NCBI GenBank assembly: GCA_032164245.1 | Contig: JAVMKO010000003.1 | Span: 140,233,259 to 140,297,258, forward strand | DNA length: 64,000 nucleotides | Direction: 5' to 3' | Source: Sternotherus odoratus | Lineage: Eukaryota > Chordata > Testudines > Kinosternidae | In this document: piece by piece, positions 1 to 12,589 of the stretch | Layout of the letters: each line of letters starts with the position of its first letter | How positions within the stretch are numbered: position 1 is the first letter of the stretch | Made by a program: the position numbers and the translations under genes | Notes under the pieces: generated by a model | Seen by the model: the letters and a program-made list of their open reading frames with translations, nothing else | The model's database searches: none | What the model was told of the DNA's origin: nothing

Positions 1-1826
1 CAGTTAATAAAAAACATACAATGAGAGCAGAGCTTTGCCAGCATATTTTGTTTACCCCAAAAAATGTTTGGCAACAAACGTGAAATCGGAAATGAACTCA
101 GTATCTGATTATTTTTATTTTGAAGAACTAACTCCTCTGGGGGAAAGACTTGTCTAGAACAGCCCTTTGTACAGATGAGTAATTAGCTCAAATACATACC
201 TCTGAAGAAAACAGCAAATTATTCTGCATCTCATGGTAGGATACAACATTATCAATCCAGTCTTAACATCACAAGTCTGATTGCCCTCTCATGTAACTTT
301 AGTGCATGCCACATATAAATCCATTTAAGTCAATGGCATTATACGGACGTAAGAAAGAGGAGAGGAGTTTCGAAATATGGACTAGATTCTGCAACACTTA
401 TTCAGGCAAAACTGAAATCAGTATGACCACATGGGTTCAATCCACAGTGGCTGAGAACTGCAGGATGATTATTCAAAGTAATTTTTTCCCTCTCTAGTGT
501 ATACAATAAAATTCCAGAACATTCTGTCTCTGTGTCACACTGAAGCCTAGACTGTCTGTTGGGTCAGTGTGAAGCAATGGAAACAGCTACACACACAGTT
601 GAGATCTCTTTTTGATTAGAATAACACAAGGCTCAACCCTCACTAAGATTCATGGTCTATTACTGTTCAATTTTTAAGTTCTTAGTCATTTTGACTTCAC
701 ACATTACACCTGTATAACAGCCTCAAAAATCCCATTGGATTGGGTGGGTACTCAATTGAGTCAGCAGACCCAGTTAGGAAGTGGTGGGAGGGAAGCACCC
801 TCCTGGAGAGCCTGGGAGTGTGCGAAGGCCTGGAGATGCCCCTTCCAAAAGGTAGCGTTGATGAGGTGGGGCCATAGGCGGAGAGAGAGATGGAAGTGCC
901 ACAGGCACAGCTGTCTGGTATCTGCCATATTGGTTTGGATGCAAGATCTGAATTTGAACCTGCACTGCTGTGAGGATTCAAAGCTTCATCTCAATCTGAA
1001 TTATAAATTTGGCAACAGCCAGGTCCACCAGAGGACACCACCAGAGGAGAACAGCTCAAGAATAAACATAATTTCAGGGAGTTCGTTTTTTATTCCTTGG
1101 CTGATTGACTATTGATTTTAGAGTTCAGCTTCACATTGGCCTAGAGCTCCATTGGCTAATGCTTCTGGTCTCACCATACTGTAACCAACCTCGCTACAAG
1201 GGGTCACCCTCCATGCTGCGCCATGCCTGGCCCCTCTCGAGGTCTGGTACCATGCCTGGAAGCTGAAGGCAAGAGGCTGAAGGTAAGAGCTCTTGGCACT
1301 CCAAGCACCAGGCCGAAGCCCTCGGTGAGTTCATGTCATGAATGCATCCTGTTTAGCAGACAAGAAAACAAAAGGTCCAAAACAGCTAGGCACAAGGACT
1401 TTTAATTACTATGAAAAAATAAAGCCAACAGTTCCTATTCCAGCTTCTAGGGCAGCCCAGTACGGGGTACAAACATAACAGTCTGTTGGGGATCCTTTCC
1501 AAATCAACCTCTTAACATATGCGGTTGCTATCACTGCTTATAGGCCACTGTGCTGTATCCTGTTGCTGTGATTACTGCTGCTTCTTTTTCAGTACTCATC
1601 AGTTTAGTCCCAGCTTTCAGTCTGTTTGCTGCCTGGCCTTCCCTCTGCAGCCACCTCCCCATCCACTGCCTCCCGCCTGCTTCTCCTGCTCTCATGCAAC
1701 ATCTGTGTCCCTCCTGAGTCTAGCACCCTCTGACTTCAGGTTACAATTTCCTTTTCCTCTACTCTAAGGAAGTGGGCTGGATTTTAAACAGGGTAACACA
1801 GTGCTAGGCACTGCTTAGATCCTTTC
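1..1826. other. Unique-looking non-coding sequence
   Basis: I recognise no gene or repeat here. The longest open stretch, 735-1115 on the plus strand, has a W/R/H-rich composition with no domain, and competing frames are open on the other strand, so I read it as chance. The segment from about 1120 to 1340 is richer in GC and CpG and could be an old repeat that I cannot name. Confidence 0.6.
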
Positions 1827-1834
1827 CTTAAAAC

Positions 1835-2355
1835 CAGGGGTCTCAAACTCAAATGACCATGAGGGCCGCATGAGGACTAGTGCACTGGCCCGAGGGCCGC
1901 ACCATTGACACACACACACACCCTCACTGCCCCGGCTGTGCCCCCACTCCACCCCTTCCATGAGGACTAGTGCACTGGCCTGAGGGCCGCACCACTGACA
2001 CACACCCTGCCCTCGCTGCCCCGGCTCCGCCCCCACTCCACCCCTTCCAAGAGGTCCCACCCCTGCCCCACCTCCTCCTCTGAGCACGCAGCTCCCCATT
2101 CCCTCCTGGAAAGCGCTAGGCACCACCAACAGCTGTTTGGCAAACAAAGCAAGAGCAATATAGGAAGTCCAGAGCTAGAAACACGTGTGGCCCAGCCAGG
2201 CAGCAGAGAAGCCTCCACTTCTGGCCCCTCCGTCCTGCAAACTGCTATGGGGGGACCGGGGTGGGGGGAGGGGGGGCGCCAGGAAGCTTGGCGGGCCGCA
2301 GGGAAGGGCTTTGCGGGCCGCATGTGGCCCCCGGGCCGCATGTTTGAGACCCCTG
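1835..2355. mobile_element. hAT-type MITE with perfect 8-bp target duplication
   Basis: Non-autonomous DNA transposon. It opens with caggggtctcaaactc and closes with catgtttgagacccctg, which are inverted terminal repeats. The flanks carry an exact 8-bp direct repeat, cttaaaac, at 1827-1834 and 2356-2363, the target-site length expected of hAT elements. The interior is GC-rich, repeats the phrase gggccgca, and codes for nothing recognisable. Open frames in both directions across it are composition artefacts. The element must have been mobilised by a transposase encoded elsewhere. The hAT class is well supported; the exact family is not determined. Confidence 0.92.
1869..2048. repeat. Two-copy 90-bp tandem duplication inside the hAT MITE
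   Basis: Unit one (1869-1958) and unit two (1959-2048) both begin catgaggactagtgcactgg and end with ccactccacccctt. They differ by scattered substitutions and by indels in the CA-rich middle. The duplication lies wholly inside the element, so it arose in this copy or its subfamily. Confidence 0.9.
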
Positions 2356-2363
2356 CTTAAAAC

Positions 2364-5300
2364 TCAGCCAGAGTGGAAGGAAGCTACATTCTAATGGGCC
2401 AGCAGGTTCATTACAATACAGTGCTACACTATTCTTTGGCTCCCGCCCCCCAATCCTGATACCAGTGTGTTACAATAGAACCAGTAGTGAGCGCAGATCA
2501 GAGTAGGAAGAGAAGCTCACCGCCAGCTGTTGAATAGGTTTGAAGCCCCAAATACTTCAATACTACAAAAAGGCTAGAGCCGGCCCTGATTACAAAGTCT
2601 TCCACGTGATGCATTCACCATTCACCAGCCAGTGAAGAGGCTGGTGAAGAAGGAGCTCTGAGGTAACTAAGATCCCCCAAGACCAGAATGTGGGAAACTG
2701 CCATATGCACCCCTTTTATTATAATCCCCGCTCGGCACCTCTGGCTTGGTTCACTGGCACCAACACACAGACTTCTATAAGGGATACTGACTTAGCACTT
2801 CTAGCTTTCTGTGCTCTTGTCAAGGCTGAGGTCTCTGGCACAGCACCGTTAGAATAACACCAAGACACAAGCTTTGGTATCGTTACCAGCTCAGCAATCC
2901 TAATTTTCTGGATTGATGTGAAATTACAGGCCTCTTTGTGGTTATTGGCTCAGCCCATTTAGTAGATTTATAGAGTTTCAAAATTAGTAGATTTAAGAGT
3001 TTCAAAAAATTTAAACCAATCTTTATTGAAATGCTTAAGGTTAGTCACACAAGCTTGCAGGTTCAAAAAGATTACCCTGTGATTAGATTGTGTTTTCTAA
3101 AAATGATGGAGGAGCCTACACTTTTTCTGGTTTTGGTTGAAAAAGTCTAAATACCTTGAGAAATTACCCTCTTGCAGAATCAACATGCTAGGCAAAATAA
3201 AACTGTGACTCGAGATCTCACCTTACAACTTGAGCCTGTGAGATTTCAAGTAGCACGTCCAGCGCCACTTTATTCTGTAGACTTTTGTTACGGGGATGCG
3301 ATTTCTGTGATAGCTCTACTGGGTTGCTTATCATTATTGTTTTTATTCTCTTTCGCTGTTATTGGAATAGTGTAATTAAAATATAAGGGGTCGTGTTCTG
3401 AGGAACTTGGCCTCACCCAAGATGTGCTATCATAAACAAATTTTCCCCATTTGAATCCTTTGTGTTAGAATAAGCAAAAATTTAAATTTCTATTTGGGCA
3501 TTTGCTCACTTTTCCAAGACATCTCATGGGGCTGGCGATGTCACATCTGAGTAGACTGGTGCACATGCCCACAATGTATTTTAGTAGTCCCTTAGAGTTC
3601 AGAGGAATGTGTTCTCTCAAAGTATATTGTAATGTGAGCTTTTAAAATAGGCCATTTTTTATCTTCTTTCATTATAAGCATAGCAGGTAATTATCTAGGA
3701 GATTCAAGTTAACAGTTAAACACAAATGCAACACTGTTGTTTGATTCCCTTTGGGTTCCCAGAGAAGTAGCAGAGAAGGAGAGATGATCTTATTATAAGA
3801 ATTTGTCACCAGTGCTGCCTGCAGATGTCTTCCAATTACACAAACCACCAGATTCTAAAGCAAGAACTGTATCTCCTTATCTTTCCTTCTACAGCCCCGA
3901 TCCAATGCTGCATTGTTGTTGTTTTCTGGGGTTAGTTTTGTTTCAACGAATTGCTCTGGTTGTTCCAATGCAGTGTTTGCAATCATTTCTAGAAAGCCAG
4001 GAGCCACATCTGTTCCCAGTCTCGTCAAAACAACACAATGCTAGTTCCCAGTATTCCAACTCTCTCTGGGTGGTGTCACATCTTTCAACACCTGTGACTC
4101 TGCTCAGCTTTTATCTCAATTAGTGAAGAGCAATCAAACAACCCAAGGCTGGCAACCTTTAGATTCTGATTAGAGAAGGCAGTCACATTTGTATATGTTA
4201 GTCTAGCTACACACACAGCTGGCTTGTCCTAATGGACTGTAAGCCTACTGTAGTCTTTAACTGATCTTCTGGCCTTAAATTCTAGTTTTTGGTATTTTCA
4301 TATATTTCCCTTTGACTTCTTTGTTTTATCTCAATTTTGGATTGGGCAAGACATGAATGTTTAGGGGAAGCTTTACCCCCCCTCCCACCTCCCCAGCATG
4401 CTGGATAGACTCAGGGGATATGGCATGGTTGCACTGTGGATGGAGGCCCAAGGTGAACTGTTGCTGTGTTAGCCAGAATTCCTCCTGGGGACCCTCATAA
4501 GGTACACACTGGAATAGTAGCTCTGCTATCCTTGTAGAGAGCGCTGCAAGCATCTCTCTCCAGGTCTGCTAGCTTTGTAGGCCAAGGTATGTGACTGGAG
4601 GGAGAGGAGGAAGGAGGCCTTGGTCCCCCGTAAGGATGGCTAGCACAATGGGAGAAGGGATAAGTATTCCATACCCTTCTTCTCTGTGCATTGATACAAG
4701 AGATGGCTAACATGAGGCCCCTTATTTGTTCTGTGCTCATTTAATAATAAATAATATTACTATCTAATTTTCAAAGAGAAAGCAAACAAAACTGGATAGG
4801 TTGGACTGAACAGGAAAGGCTGTAGGAGTTTCTGTGCTTTTGTATCTCTGTTTAAGCAGACATTAAGAATACATTATTACTGACATTCGGTGAAGAAAGA
4901 GGTTGTAACGGGTAACTTTCTGGAAAGTCCATTGCTAGTGAGGATTGTGGTGAAGAATGGAGAAGTAAGGCTAAAAAGATAAATGCCAATGGCAGCTTTC
5001 ATCATTGGTCTTACTGTAGTTAGCAAAAGGAACATGCCAAGCATTTAGGACAAGAGGCCAATCCTCACTGATAATTTTAGCCACCAAAAATGAAAAATCT
5101 AGGTACAAATATTGAACTGAATGTTAAGTATTTGGAATCATTCATTATATTTGTATATTTGCAATGCTAAACTTTTGTATGTGTTTTTTGTCCCCTGAAA
5201 TGGGCCAAGCATCCCCAACATGGCAATGTTCACAAGAACTTATAAAGTAACTTCTGCTATGCTAGCCCTTTCAGACTCACTCCAAGCTGGAAAATAACAT

Positions 5301-5600
5301 AAAAAGCTTTGAACAGGAGTTTGTGACATGGTGGGTCCATATTTTGGCCAGAAGCCTTCCAGTATGATGTGGTGTCACCTCAAGATGGTGATCTCTCTGC
5401 TTTTAGAAACGTAGAGTGTTCTCCTCAGATCTATCATTTCAGAGAATCTCATCTGAGATACACAACCTCACTGTTTGAAACCAAATGAGGATGCCATTGA
5501 CATCACTGAAGTTCAGTTTGATAATTTTCTTTTCTTTTTTACTTAACAGATTAACACAAATCTTTAAACATAATGTTTTACAACTTAAACAGGGATAAAT
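2364..5600. other. Unique-looking non-coding sequence
   Basis: No gene is supported. At 2575-2590 the phrase agagccggccctga resembles the right end of another hAT-like MITE, but I found no matching left end. Open frames at 3803-4123 (plus) and 4326-4740 (minus) lack recognisable motifs. The remainder is AT-rich and I see no repeat in it. Confidence 0.5.
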
Positions 5601-5630
5601 TTAGTACAGACACAATTAGATTTCACTTAC

Positions 5631-7035
5631 GGAAGTCCCTACGGCTATACTGATGAGATCTGCCACCAGTCACTTTCTTCATCTGTGCGGTATTGATCAC
5701 ATAGTGTGGTTGATTCTTTTCTACCCTTCAGCTTCCTCTTCTATCCTGTCAGTTTATAGTGAAAGATTTTGGCCAACACTATCTCATGTTTAGGTCCAAA
5801 CTTGTGTTTTTCTTACATTTAGATTTGTAATCTGTTTATTGGTTGTCATATCCAAACACAACTGTATATGATATTAAGCTAGTCTCCTTTTTACTCATTT
5901 TGATGTCTTAATTTTGAGTTTACTTTCTCCTTCCTTAGTGTTCAAAAAAAGTTCTCAAACTATCAGGTTTGGTTGCAGGCAATGACCCTCTTACACTGAA
6001 CTTTAAAAAGTAATAGCACCAACTAGTTACTAAAGGATATCTAATAAGCAAGTGCTGAAAGAAACTCACCATAGGGAGTTAACCCTTATAACAAAGAGCA
6101 GAACTGGGTCCATAATGTTAGCAATTTATTTCATCTTGCATTATGTGCCAGCACTCAAAAGCTAAATGCCCTATGTTGCCTTGCCTCCAAATATGCTAGG
6201 TTCTAAATTGCAATATCTCCACTGTGAACGTAAAGTTGGATTAACCGAGCCTGAAAGTATGCTCTTGCCAATGAGTTGATTGTTTATTTTCAGGGAGGGG
6301 AGATTGTATAAGTAAGTTTTTCCATCCGCAGAATCTCCCACATCTTCTGGAGCCACTTAATAAGTGTGGATCTGTAGGCTGCTTTTCATGCTGCAGCTAT
6401 TGTTATTCAGGGTTTTTCTGGGATCCTTCAGCTAGCTTTTTCATTGGTTCAGTATGATTCAGAGATGAATAGGAAGAGCTTGAAGGAAAGATTCAGTGGG
6501 CAAGCCACCCACAATAAGCTTCTTCAGATTCTGTTCTGCTGAAATGTCAAGATACAGAAGATCTTTCCCATGGCTTGAAGCACCAACTCTGTAGTGAAGT
6601 GACTGTCAGAATCCAAGGAGCTGGCATTATATGCAGGTGTGTCCAACCTTATCTCAAAGGTCAGCTCCTCAAAGACCTCAAGAATGTTAATCACAGGCTG
6701 TGCCCTAGCACTGTCCGTGTCTCAAATCTTGTCACATAGGTGCAGAATATAGTCACAGCCCTTTTGTTTTCCACCAAACTGATTTTAGAGGGGATGGGAG
6801 TGATCAGTAGAAAAATGTGGAGTTCCACCACATGGCTGCATCCTGGGAAAGGTGTTGTATGTTGCCCAATTCCACTTGTCCCCAAATATCTGGTGGAATT
6901 TTTAAATGGATTCACTCTGGCCATGTCAAGGTTTGTTTTCCAAAAATAGCCTAGTGAACTAGTTTCCTGTCCCACAGTATTAATCAAAATTGTGATGTTT
7001 AAGTGAACATTGGTGAATATGCGCAAAAAGCACAT
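5631..7035 (-). pseudogene. Candidate decayed protein-coding tract, identity unknown
   Basis: Read on the minus strand, several consecutive segments look like real protein although each sits in a different frame and is broken by stops. One segment at about 6570-6760 contains INILEVFEELTFEIRLDTPA with a single in-frame TGA upstream. The adjacent frame, at about 6435-6550, contains HGKDLLYLDISAEQN followed by KKLIVGGLPTESF. A third at about 5650-5810 contains KHKFGPKHEIVLAKIF and, after one stop, YRTDEESDWWQIS. No intact frame joins them. This pattern fits a retropseudogene, a dead gene or an old integrated element. I do not recognise the protein and assign no function. A gtaagt motif on the minus strand just below 5631 could be a fossil or live splice donor. 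Chance similarity to coding sequence cannot be excluded. Confidence 0.35.
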
Positions 7036-7619
7036 TCTGTATTCCTAATTGCAAGTAATTGTGCCAGAAACCTGATTTTAACAATGACACTCATCTGTTT
7101 AAAACAAACATACCATAGGACCTAATGTGTCTAGTCTAATCAAGCCCAAATTCACACAATGAACTGTCCCTGAGCAAGCTACAGACCAAGAATTATTCAC
7201 AGGCATTAACCGGGAAATCATTTCAAATAACAAATTTGAGAAAATCATGATCTATTCATCGACAATTAGCAAACTGAAAAAGAGATAAAATTAATCAAAT
7301 AAATAATTTTTCATGGACTATTCATCATCCATCTCAGGTCAAGGCTAAGAGATTCATGTTGCTTATTTGTTAGTGTTGCAATGGCGTGGGGTGAGACAAA
7401 AACAATGGCTGAGGAAGAACAAGTGTTCATCAAATAAAAGGGGCTATCTTTATGAGGTCACTTAAAACTGCGGAACAAAAACTTGGGGCTATTTTTGTCA
7501 GGGGAAAAACAGGAGAAATCAAACATTCAAGTTAAACCAGAAATATCTAGGAATGCTTTCAGCACTTAGAGGTTATTTTAGCAACAGACTTTTCTTTATA
7601 GACAAGTATGGCTACTACA
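7036..7619. other. AT-rich non-coding sequence
   Basis: I see no gene, repeat boundary or conserved motif in this stretch. Confidence 0.5.
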
Positions 7620-7880
7620 GGTAGGTTATATTCTACACTGCAATTAAAAACCTGTGGCTGGCTCATGCCAGCTGACTCAAGCTTGTGGGGCTGCTTGGCC
7701 ATTTAACTGTGCTTTAGACATTTGGGCCCAGACTGGAGCTGGGGCTCAAGCACCCTATGAGGTGGGAGGGTCCCAGAACTCTGGCTGCAGTCCGAGCCTG
7801 AATGTCTACACTGCAGTTAAATGGCCCCACGCAGCCAGAGCCCTTCAAGCCCAAGTAAGCAGGCATGCCACAGCCAACTG
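7620..7880. mobile_element. MITE with ctacactgcaattaaa arms
   Basis: The phrase ctacactgcaattaaa near 7653 recurs as ctacactgcagttaaat near 7809, and an inverted relative lies between them at about 7697-7725. The middle is GC-rich with a gggtccc motif. I recognise this internally palindromic layout from dispersed sauropsid repeats. The right arm is incomplete after about 7880. A second, shorter relative lies at 15121-15230. The superfamily is not certain. Confidence 0.65.
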
Positions 7881-8833
7881 GGGTACAAGACAGCAAGCCG
7901 GTTGGGCAAGATTTCAAAGGCACAAGTTGGAGGTAGGAAACTGAGGCCCAGGAGCCGATCAATAAAACCAGAGATAATGTTTCCCACCTTTTGCCATTTC
8001 TCCTAGGACTGTAAGCTCTTTAGGGCAGGGAGTATCTCCTTACTATATTTCCAATGACTAGCACAGAGGGACCACATCTCAGTTGAGGCGTATAGATGCT
8101 ACTATAATACAAATAATAATGAATAGGCTATTGTTAACCTATGTTTTGGGAAGCTATTTTCTTTTAAACTAAAGTCAATTTTTTTCTCCCAGTATCTATC
8201 TATCTTTTGCTCATCACCACTGCCCAGTGATAGAAGCCAGCGAGAGGGGTCATTCTGTGCTCTCCTCTTCAAAAGAAGCCTGGACTCACTGATCTAGCAG
8301 TGTATCTCTCTTCATAAGCAAAGGTCAATCTAATTTCCATGTGTTGCTGTTCCCTCCCTCCCATCTCCACAGGTTTCAACTGTACTTTGAAGTGATTTCC
8401 TAGCATGGCATGTTGAAATCCAAAAACACATTGCCAATCATTGTGGCTATGATTCAAGCCCTAGCTAGCCATAACATGAGAGACTAATCTCCCGAATAAT
8501 GTAGAATCTGTAAATTAACTGTCATGTGGACCTTTGCCTCGATGAACCAGTGGAACTCTGTGTGTGTGTGTGAGAGAGAGAAAAAAAGATATTGGTTTCA
8601 AGTCATCATCTTCTTAGCCTTACAAAAGAAGAAGTCAGCTTCAAGAAATCCAGAAAGGTATGGATTGGTTCAATTCTCTCCTCATTCTTCACCCCAGAAA
8701 TCTGAAGCCAAATTAAAATATTTTTTTAAACAAGAAAAAGCATAGATAGTCTTAAACCCTTTCCCCAGAATAAAATAATAGCATCTACAACCAGTAGGCA
8801 AAACAGACGCAAACACATAGGTATGCTCAGAAC
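7881..8833. other. Non-coding sequence with a short GT/GA tract
   Basis: No gene is supported. A short (GT)n-(GA)n tract lies at about 8557-8580. The last eight bases, 8826-8833 (ctcagaac), are the left target duplication of the next hAT element. Confidence 0.5.
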
Positions 8834-9208
8834 CAGGGCCGGCGACAGGGGGGTACAACGGGTACAGCTGTACCGGGCCCCGGACTTAAGGGGGCCCCCC
8901 TTAAATCCGGGGCCCGGTATGCAGCTGTACCCCCTTGTCGCCGGGACTTTGAGCAAGGCGCGGCTCCAGGCAGCCGCTGCCGCGCTCATCAGCCCCCTCC
9001 CCCGGCACCCAGCAGCCTCCCCCCGGCCCCCTTTGCTTCTCCCGGCCGGGCCACGCGGCCAGAGCTCATGCGGGGGTTGGGCCCCGTGGGCGGGGGGGGG
9101 GGGGGGGCTCGGGCGGCGGGAGACCGGCCGGAAGGGGGGAGACCGGTGGGAGACGGGGCCCCCGCACGATCTGCATACGGGGCCCCAAAATTCCTCTTGC
9201 CAGCCCTG
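8834..9208. mobile_element. hAT-type MITE with perfect 8-bp target duplication
   Basis: It begins cagggccggcgacagg and ends cctcttgccagccctg, imperfect inverted repeats. An exact direct repeat ctcagaac flanks it at 8826-8833 and 9209-9216. The interior is very GC-rich and includes a run of 16 G at 9092-9107. A 201-codon open frame on the minus strand spans the element and reflects only its GC content. It is the same family as 25509-25960, which shares the termini and the internal phrase gtaccgggcccc. Confidence 0.93.
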
Positions 9209-9216
9209 CTCAGAAC

Positions 9217-12200
9217 ACAGACTGCACCAGGTAGAGCCATCATATGTTCTCAGAACAACTCTTTTCAGCCTCCACTGCATTCCCCACTCTTTGTGGTATA
9301 GACATCTGCATTTCTTTGCTCTAAAGAACAAAAACTCCCAAAATGGCTCTAATCATTGGCATAATGAAATGTTTAAAAAAACTTCAACAAACCAAAACTT
9401 TTTTTAGGTTCCAAATTTAGACAAAGACTAGAGATATGCATGTAACGAAATACCAACTACCCACAGCTACCCATGGGATGTGGCTAGAGAAATGATGTCT
9501 GACGGGATGGCAGAAAGCTTGCTGGCACTAAACAATAATTTCCATAACATAGTAGATGAGGGAGGGGCCGCAACATATAGAAATAAAGATTCTTCACAGT
9601 GAGGGACATGCCGTTTCCCAGACAAGTAAAATGTGGGGAAGTGCAGTCTAATAACCACTTTTACCTATAAGTATCTAATGCTCTGAGGTACTTGAAAGCT
9701 CTCAGGTGGACTCTCAATCTCTCTTCCAGCAATCCAAAGGTGCCTCACTAATTCCCAGAAATCTGAGAATGACTGGCTTATTTTTATTTTCCCCCACTGA
9801 AAAACTAGATCAAAGGCTCATAGTAGAAGTTTTAAACTAAAGCTATTCTTCTTCTTTCCTGGGTTTCTCATCTAAGATCTCCTACTGGGCTCTTGTTTTC
9901 TGGGTTTCATTTCTTTAGAGCTTGTGAAGATTGCTGGAATTTTCCAGGAATGCAGGAAAGATGGTGGAGGATGATCTGTTCACCACATATCCCAGATGGA
10001 AGCTTCCTTCCTAATTATATTTCCAGAGAGGAAAGTTAACAACTATAGTGTAACCCTAACTCATCCCTCAACGAGGTCTTTGGGCCACATAGGTATTAAT
10101 ATGGAACGAGAAAGTCTGCAAGGCATCAGCTGTGGATGAGGGGGACATCCAGGGTAGTGTGAAATAGTTGGAAGGCACGGTTTAGAAGTGTAATCTGAAA
10201 CATTGGAAACTAGTACTCACAGTGGGGCTTAGCAACAAAATCAACACTCTAGACAGCTCATGACATGTGATCGCCAAAGCAGAAACAAGGTTGCTTATAT
10301 ATAGCCTTGATAGGTATTGGAATATTTCTGAGAAGTACACATCAAGCACAAGACAGATGCTGATAATATGTAAAGAGCTTTAGATATTTATTTTTGTATT
10401 TCAATATCCAGCTATATTTATCTGAAAGATTTACCACTACATTCTTGCCATAAAGGTATGCCAATGACTGGTATCTTTTTGTCTAGATAGCGGTAAAATG
10501 GCAGAAGATAACTTTGAGGGGGGATATGAAGAAGTACTTTAAGACTCCACCAGGACAGACTGTCAGCACTTCAGGTGGGTCTCTGATGTTTTGATTTTAA
10601 CAGCTATGTCTGTTAGGGCATTCAGTATTTTATTGTGTAAACACTGCTTCCTAATACCTGGTCTTGAATCTATCATATGTGTCTGTTCCTTGTCAGTAGA
10701 CTGACTCTCTTCAGCTCACTACAATCTGGATTAACATTTATTTCAAGTAACAAACACAGAACTTCTTTTCTGTCACATCCAGAGACCATTGCAGAGATGC
10801 TCACTGACCAGGACCCTACATCCTGGGGTAACAACCATAGACCTCTTACAATTTTAAACACGACATAAGCATATGCATCAGTTACAATGGACAAACTGTC
10901 CTTATTCCAAACTTCTTACCAAACAAAAAAAAAAACTCCAGACTATCTGGTCACTCTACCCTAAGTGTTTGCACAGTTTTGAATCATCCTATGACCCCAG
11001 TGAAGAAATGATTCTTGAAATTGAGTTATGTATTTTCTCTGCTGTTTTTAGCATAACCATAAAAGCAGAACTGCTAAGCAGAAGTTCCCAACCTCTCTTA
11101 CAGTAAGGTGGTACCACATGGTAGCAAAATCTGGAAGGAACCAGAATAAAAGCAGAAGATAGAGTTAACTAGACTTTAAGGAGTGTTTCTCAGGGAGGAA
11201 TTAAGAGTTTGCACAAACTTTCCAAAATATCCATAACCAACTCTTTTTTTTCCCCATAGGGCAAATAGTCCTCAATCATTGCTTCCTCTCCAAATTTCAA
11301 CACAGCACTGAACACAAGACAGACTAATAGCAGCACTCAATAACACTTCAGAACATTAGATCCGTATAAGAGCAGACAGGTTCCGCCCGATACAGTATAA
11401 AGTAGCCAGAAAGTTTCCCTAAAGAAACAGCTGTGGATTCCACCTGAGGCCAATCCTCAAGTGACATAAAATCAGTATAGCTGGCCCTATGCAAGTCACT
11501 CCTCTCAAACTAAACAGGAGGCAGGTCAAGGTAGTGTAAACTAAGCTACAGGCAGGGCCGTGGGCATGATCCGCAGACAGTGCCAGAGAGCGCAGAATTC
11601 TGCATTATCTTGATAGGGCAATGGTGCTTCTAGAACTGTTGCAGTCAGCAGGGTAGACTGAACAGAGAGATTGGAGCCAGCCACCTTCCTCTCCCTTCTT
11701 CTCAGCTATGTCAAGCGTAAATTGGCACCATTGAGTACTCAACGTTTATTCTCTAAAGTGGATTGCTTCTTTTTCTTGCTCACCTAAGACTGCTACAATT
11801 CTGCTTTGTCACACTTATGTAAATGTGAAATAGCTATCTTGATATCAATAGAGTATTGCCAGACTCAAACAGTGTAACAGAGAACAGAGTTTAGCCTTAT
11901 GCTTTTAGATCAGTTATACAGTATAATTAAATTCACTGTGATAACAGAGCCTGGTTTTTAGGTTTTATTTTCTATCCCTTACACCTAGGCAAATGCTAAG
12001 GGGAGAAAATCCACTAATAATCCATCACAATTTTTAAGAAATTCATTTCCATTTTTGCTGGTGACCTCTTTGTATTTGTTTCTCGTGAACGTTCTTGCAA
12101 ATAACAGGAATGTCACTGATGCAGATTGCATTAAAAAAATAAAAGATATTTTGAGTTTGTAATCACAAGTGTAGACAGTAGTAGCACAACCCCAAGAGTT

Positions 12201-12515
12201 GTTTCTTCAATCAAGGAACAAAAACACACCACGTAACCTTTGCGTCCAATCAAAATACCTCAAATTTTGAATGTTCATAGCTAATACTAACAACAAATGA
12301 TACCCAAACATTCTACTCACCAAGAATTACTCACTGCATTATTTTGAATAATGAATATGTTGAAGAAAATAACAGCCAGCTCATAAACAAATAAAGCAGT
12401 GACATTCATGAAATAAAGTATTGGTTAAAGATTATTTACTTAACTAAATACACTATCTGACCCCAGTTGTTAGGTCCACTCCAGTGCAGGCAAGAGTCTC
12501 AGTTCCAACTAAAAG
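9217..12515. other. Unique-looking AT-rich non-coding sequence
   Basis: No gene or clear repeat is recognised in about 3.3 kb. Open frames at 10673-10894 (minus) and 10677-10868 (plus) overlap on opposite strands and show no motif. The phrase cagggccgtgggcatga near 11554 resembles a hAT left end, but I found no partner. Confidence 0.5.
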
Positions 12516-12520
12516 TAAGT

Positions 12521-12587
12521 GATACCACAGTTATTCCTCTATATCTGTGAGAGACAACTGTACCTCTAGTGGAATAACTGTGGTATC
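12521..12587. repeat. Perfect 17-bp hairpin with 33-nt loop
   Basis: Arm one, gataccacagttattcc at 12521-12537, is exactly complementary to arm two, ggaataactgtggtatc at 12571-12587. The loop is 33 nucleotides. It could be a very short palindromic MITE, or a transcribed hairpin if the region is expressed. I cannot choose between these from sequence alone. Confidence 0.85.
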
Positions 12588-12589
12588 TG

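Noticed and set aside
1869..2048. CRISPR-like direct repeats
   Set aside because: Only two adjacent units with no spacers, inside a hAT transposon of a vertebrate genome.
8726..9331. 201-codon open frame on the minus strand, and a 194-codon frame on the plus strand
   Set aside because: Both cross the GC-rich hAT MITE at 8834-9208. The composition removes stop codons; no domain or coding pattern is present.
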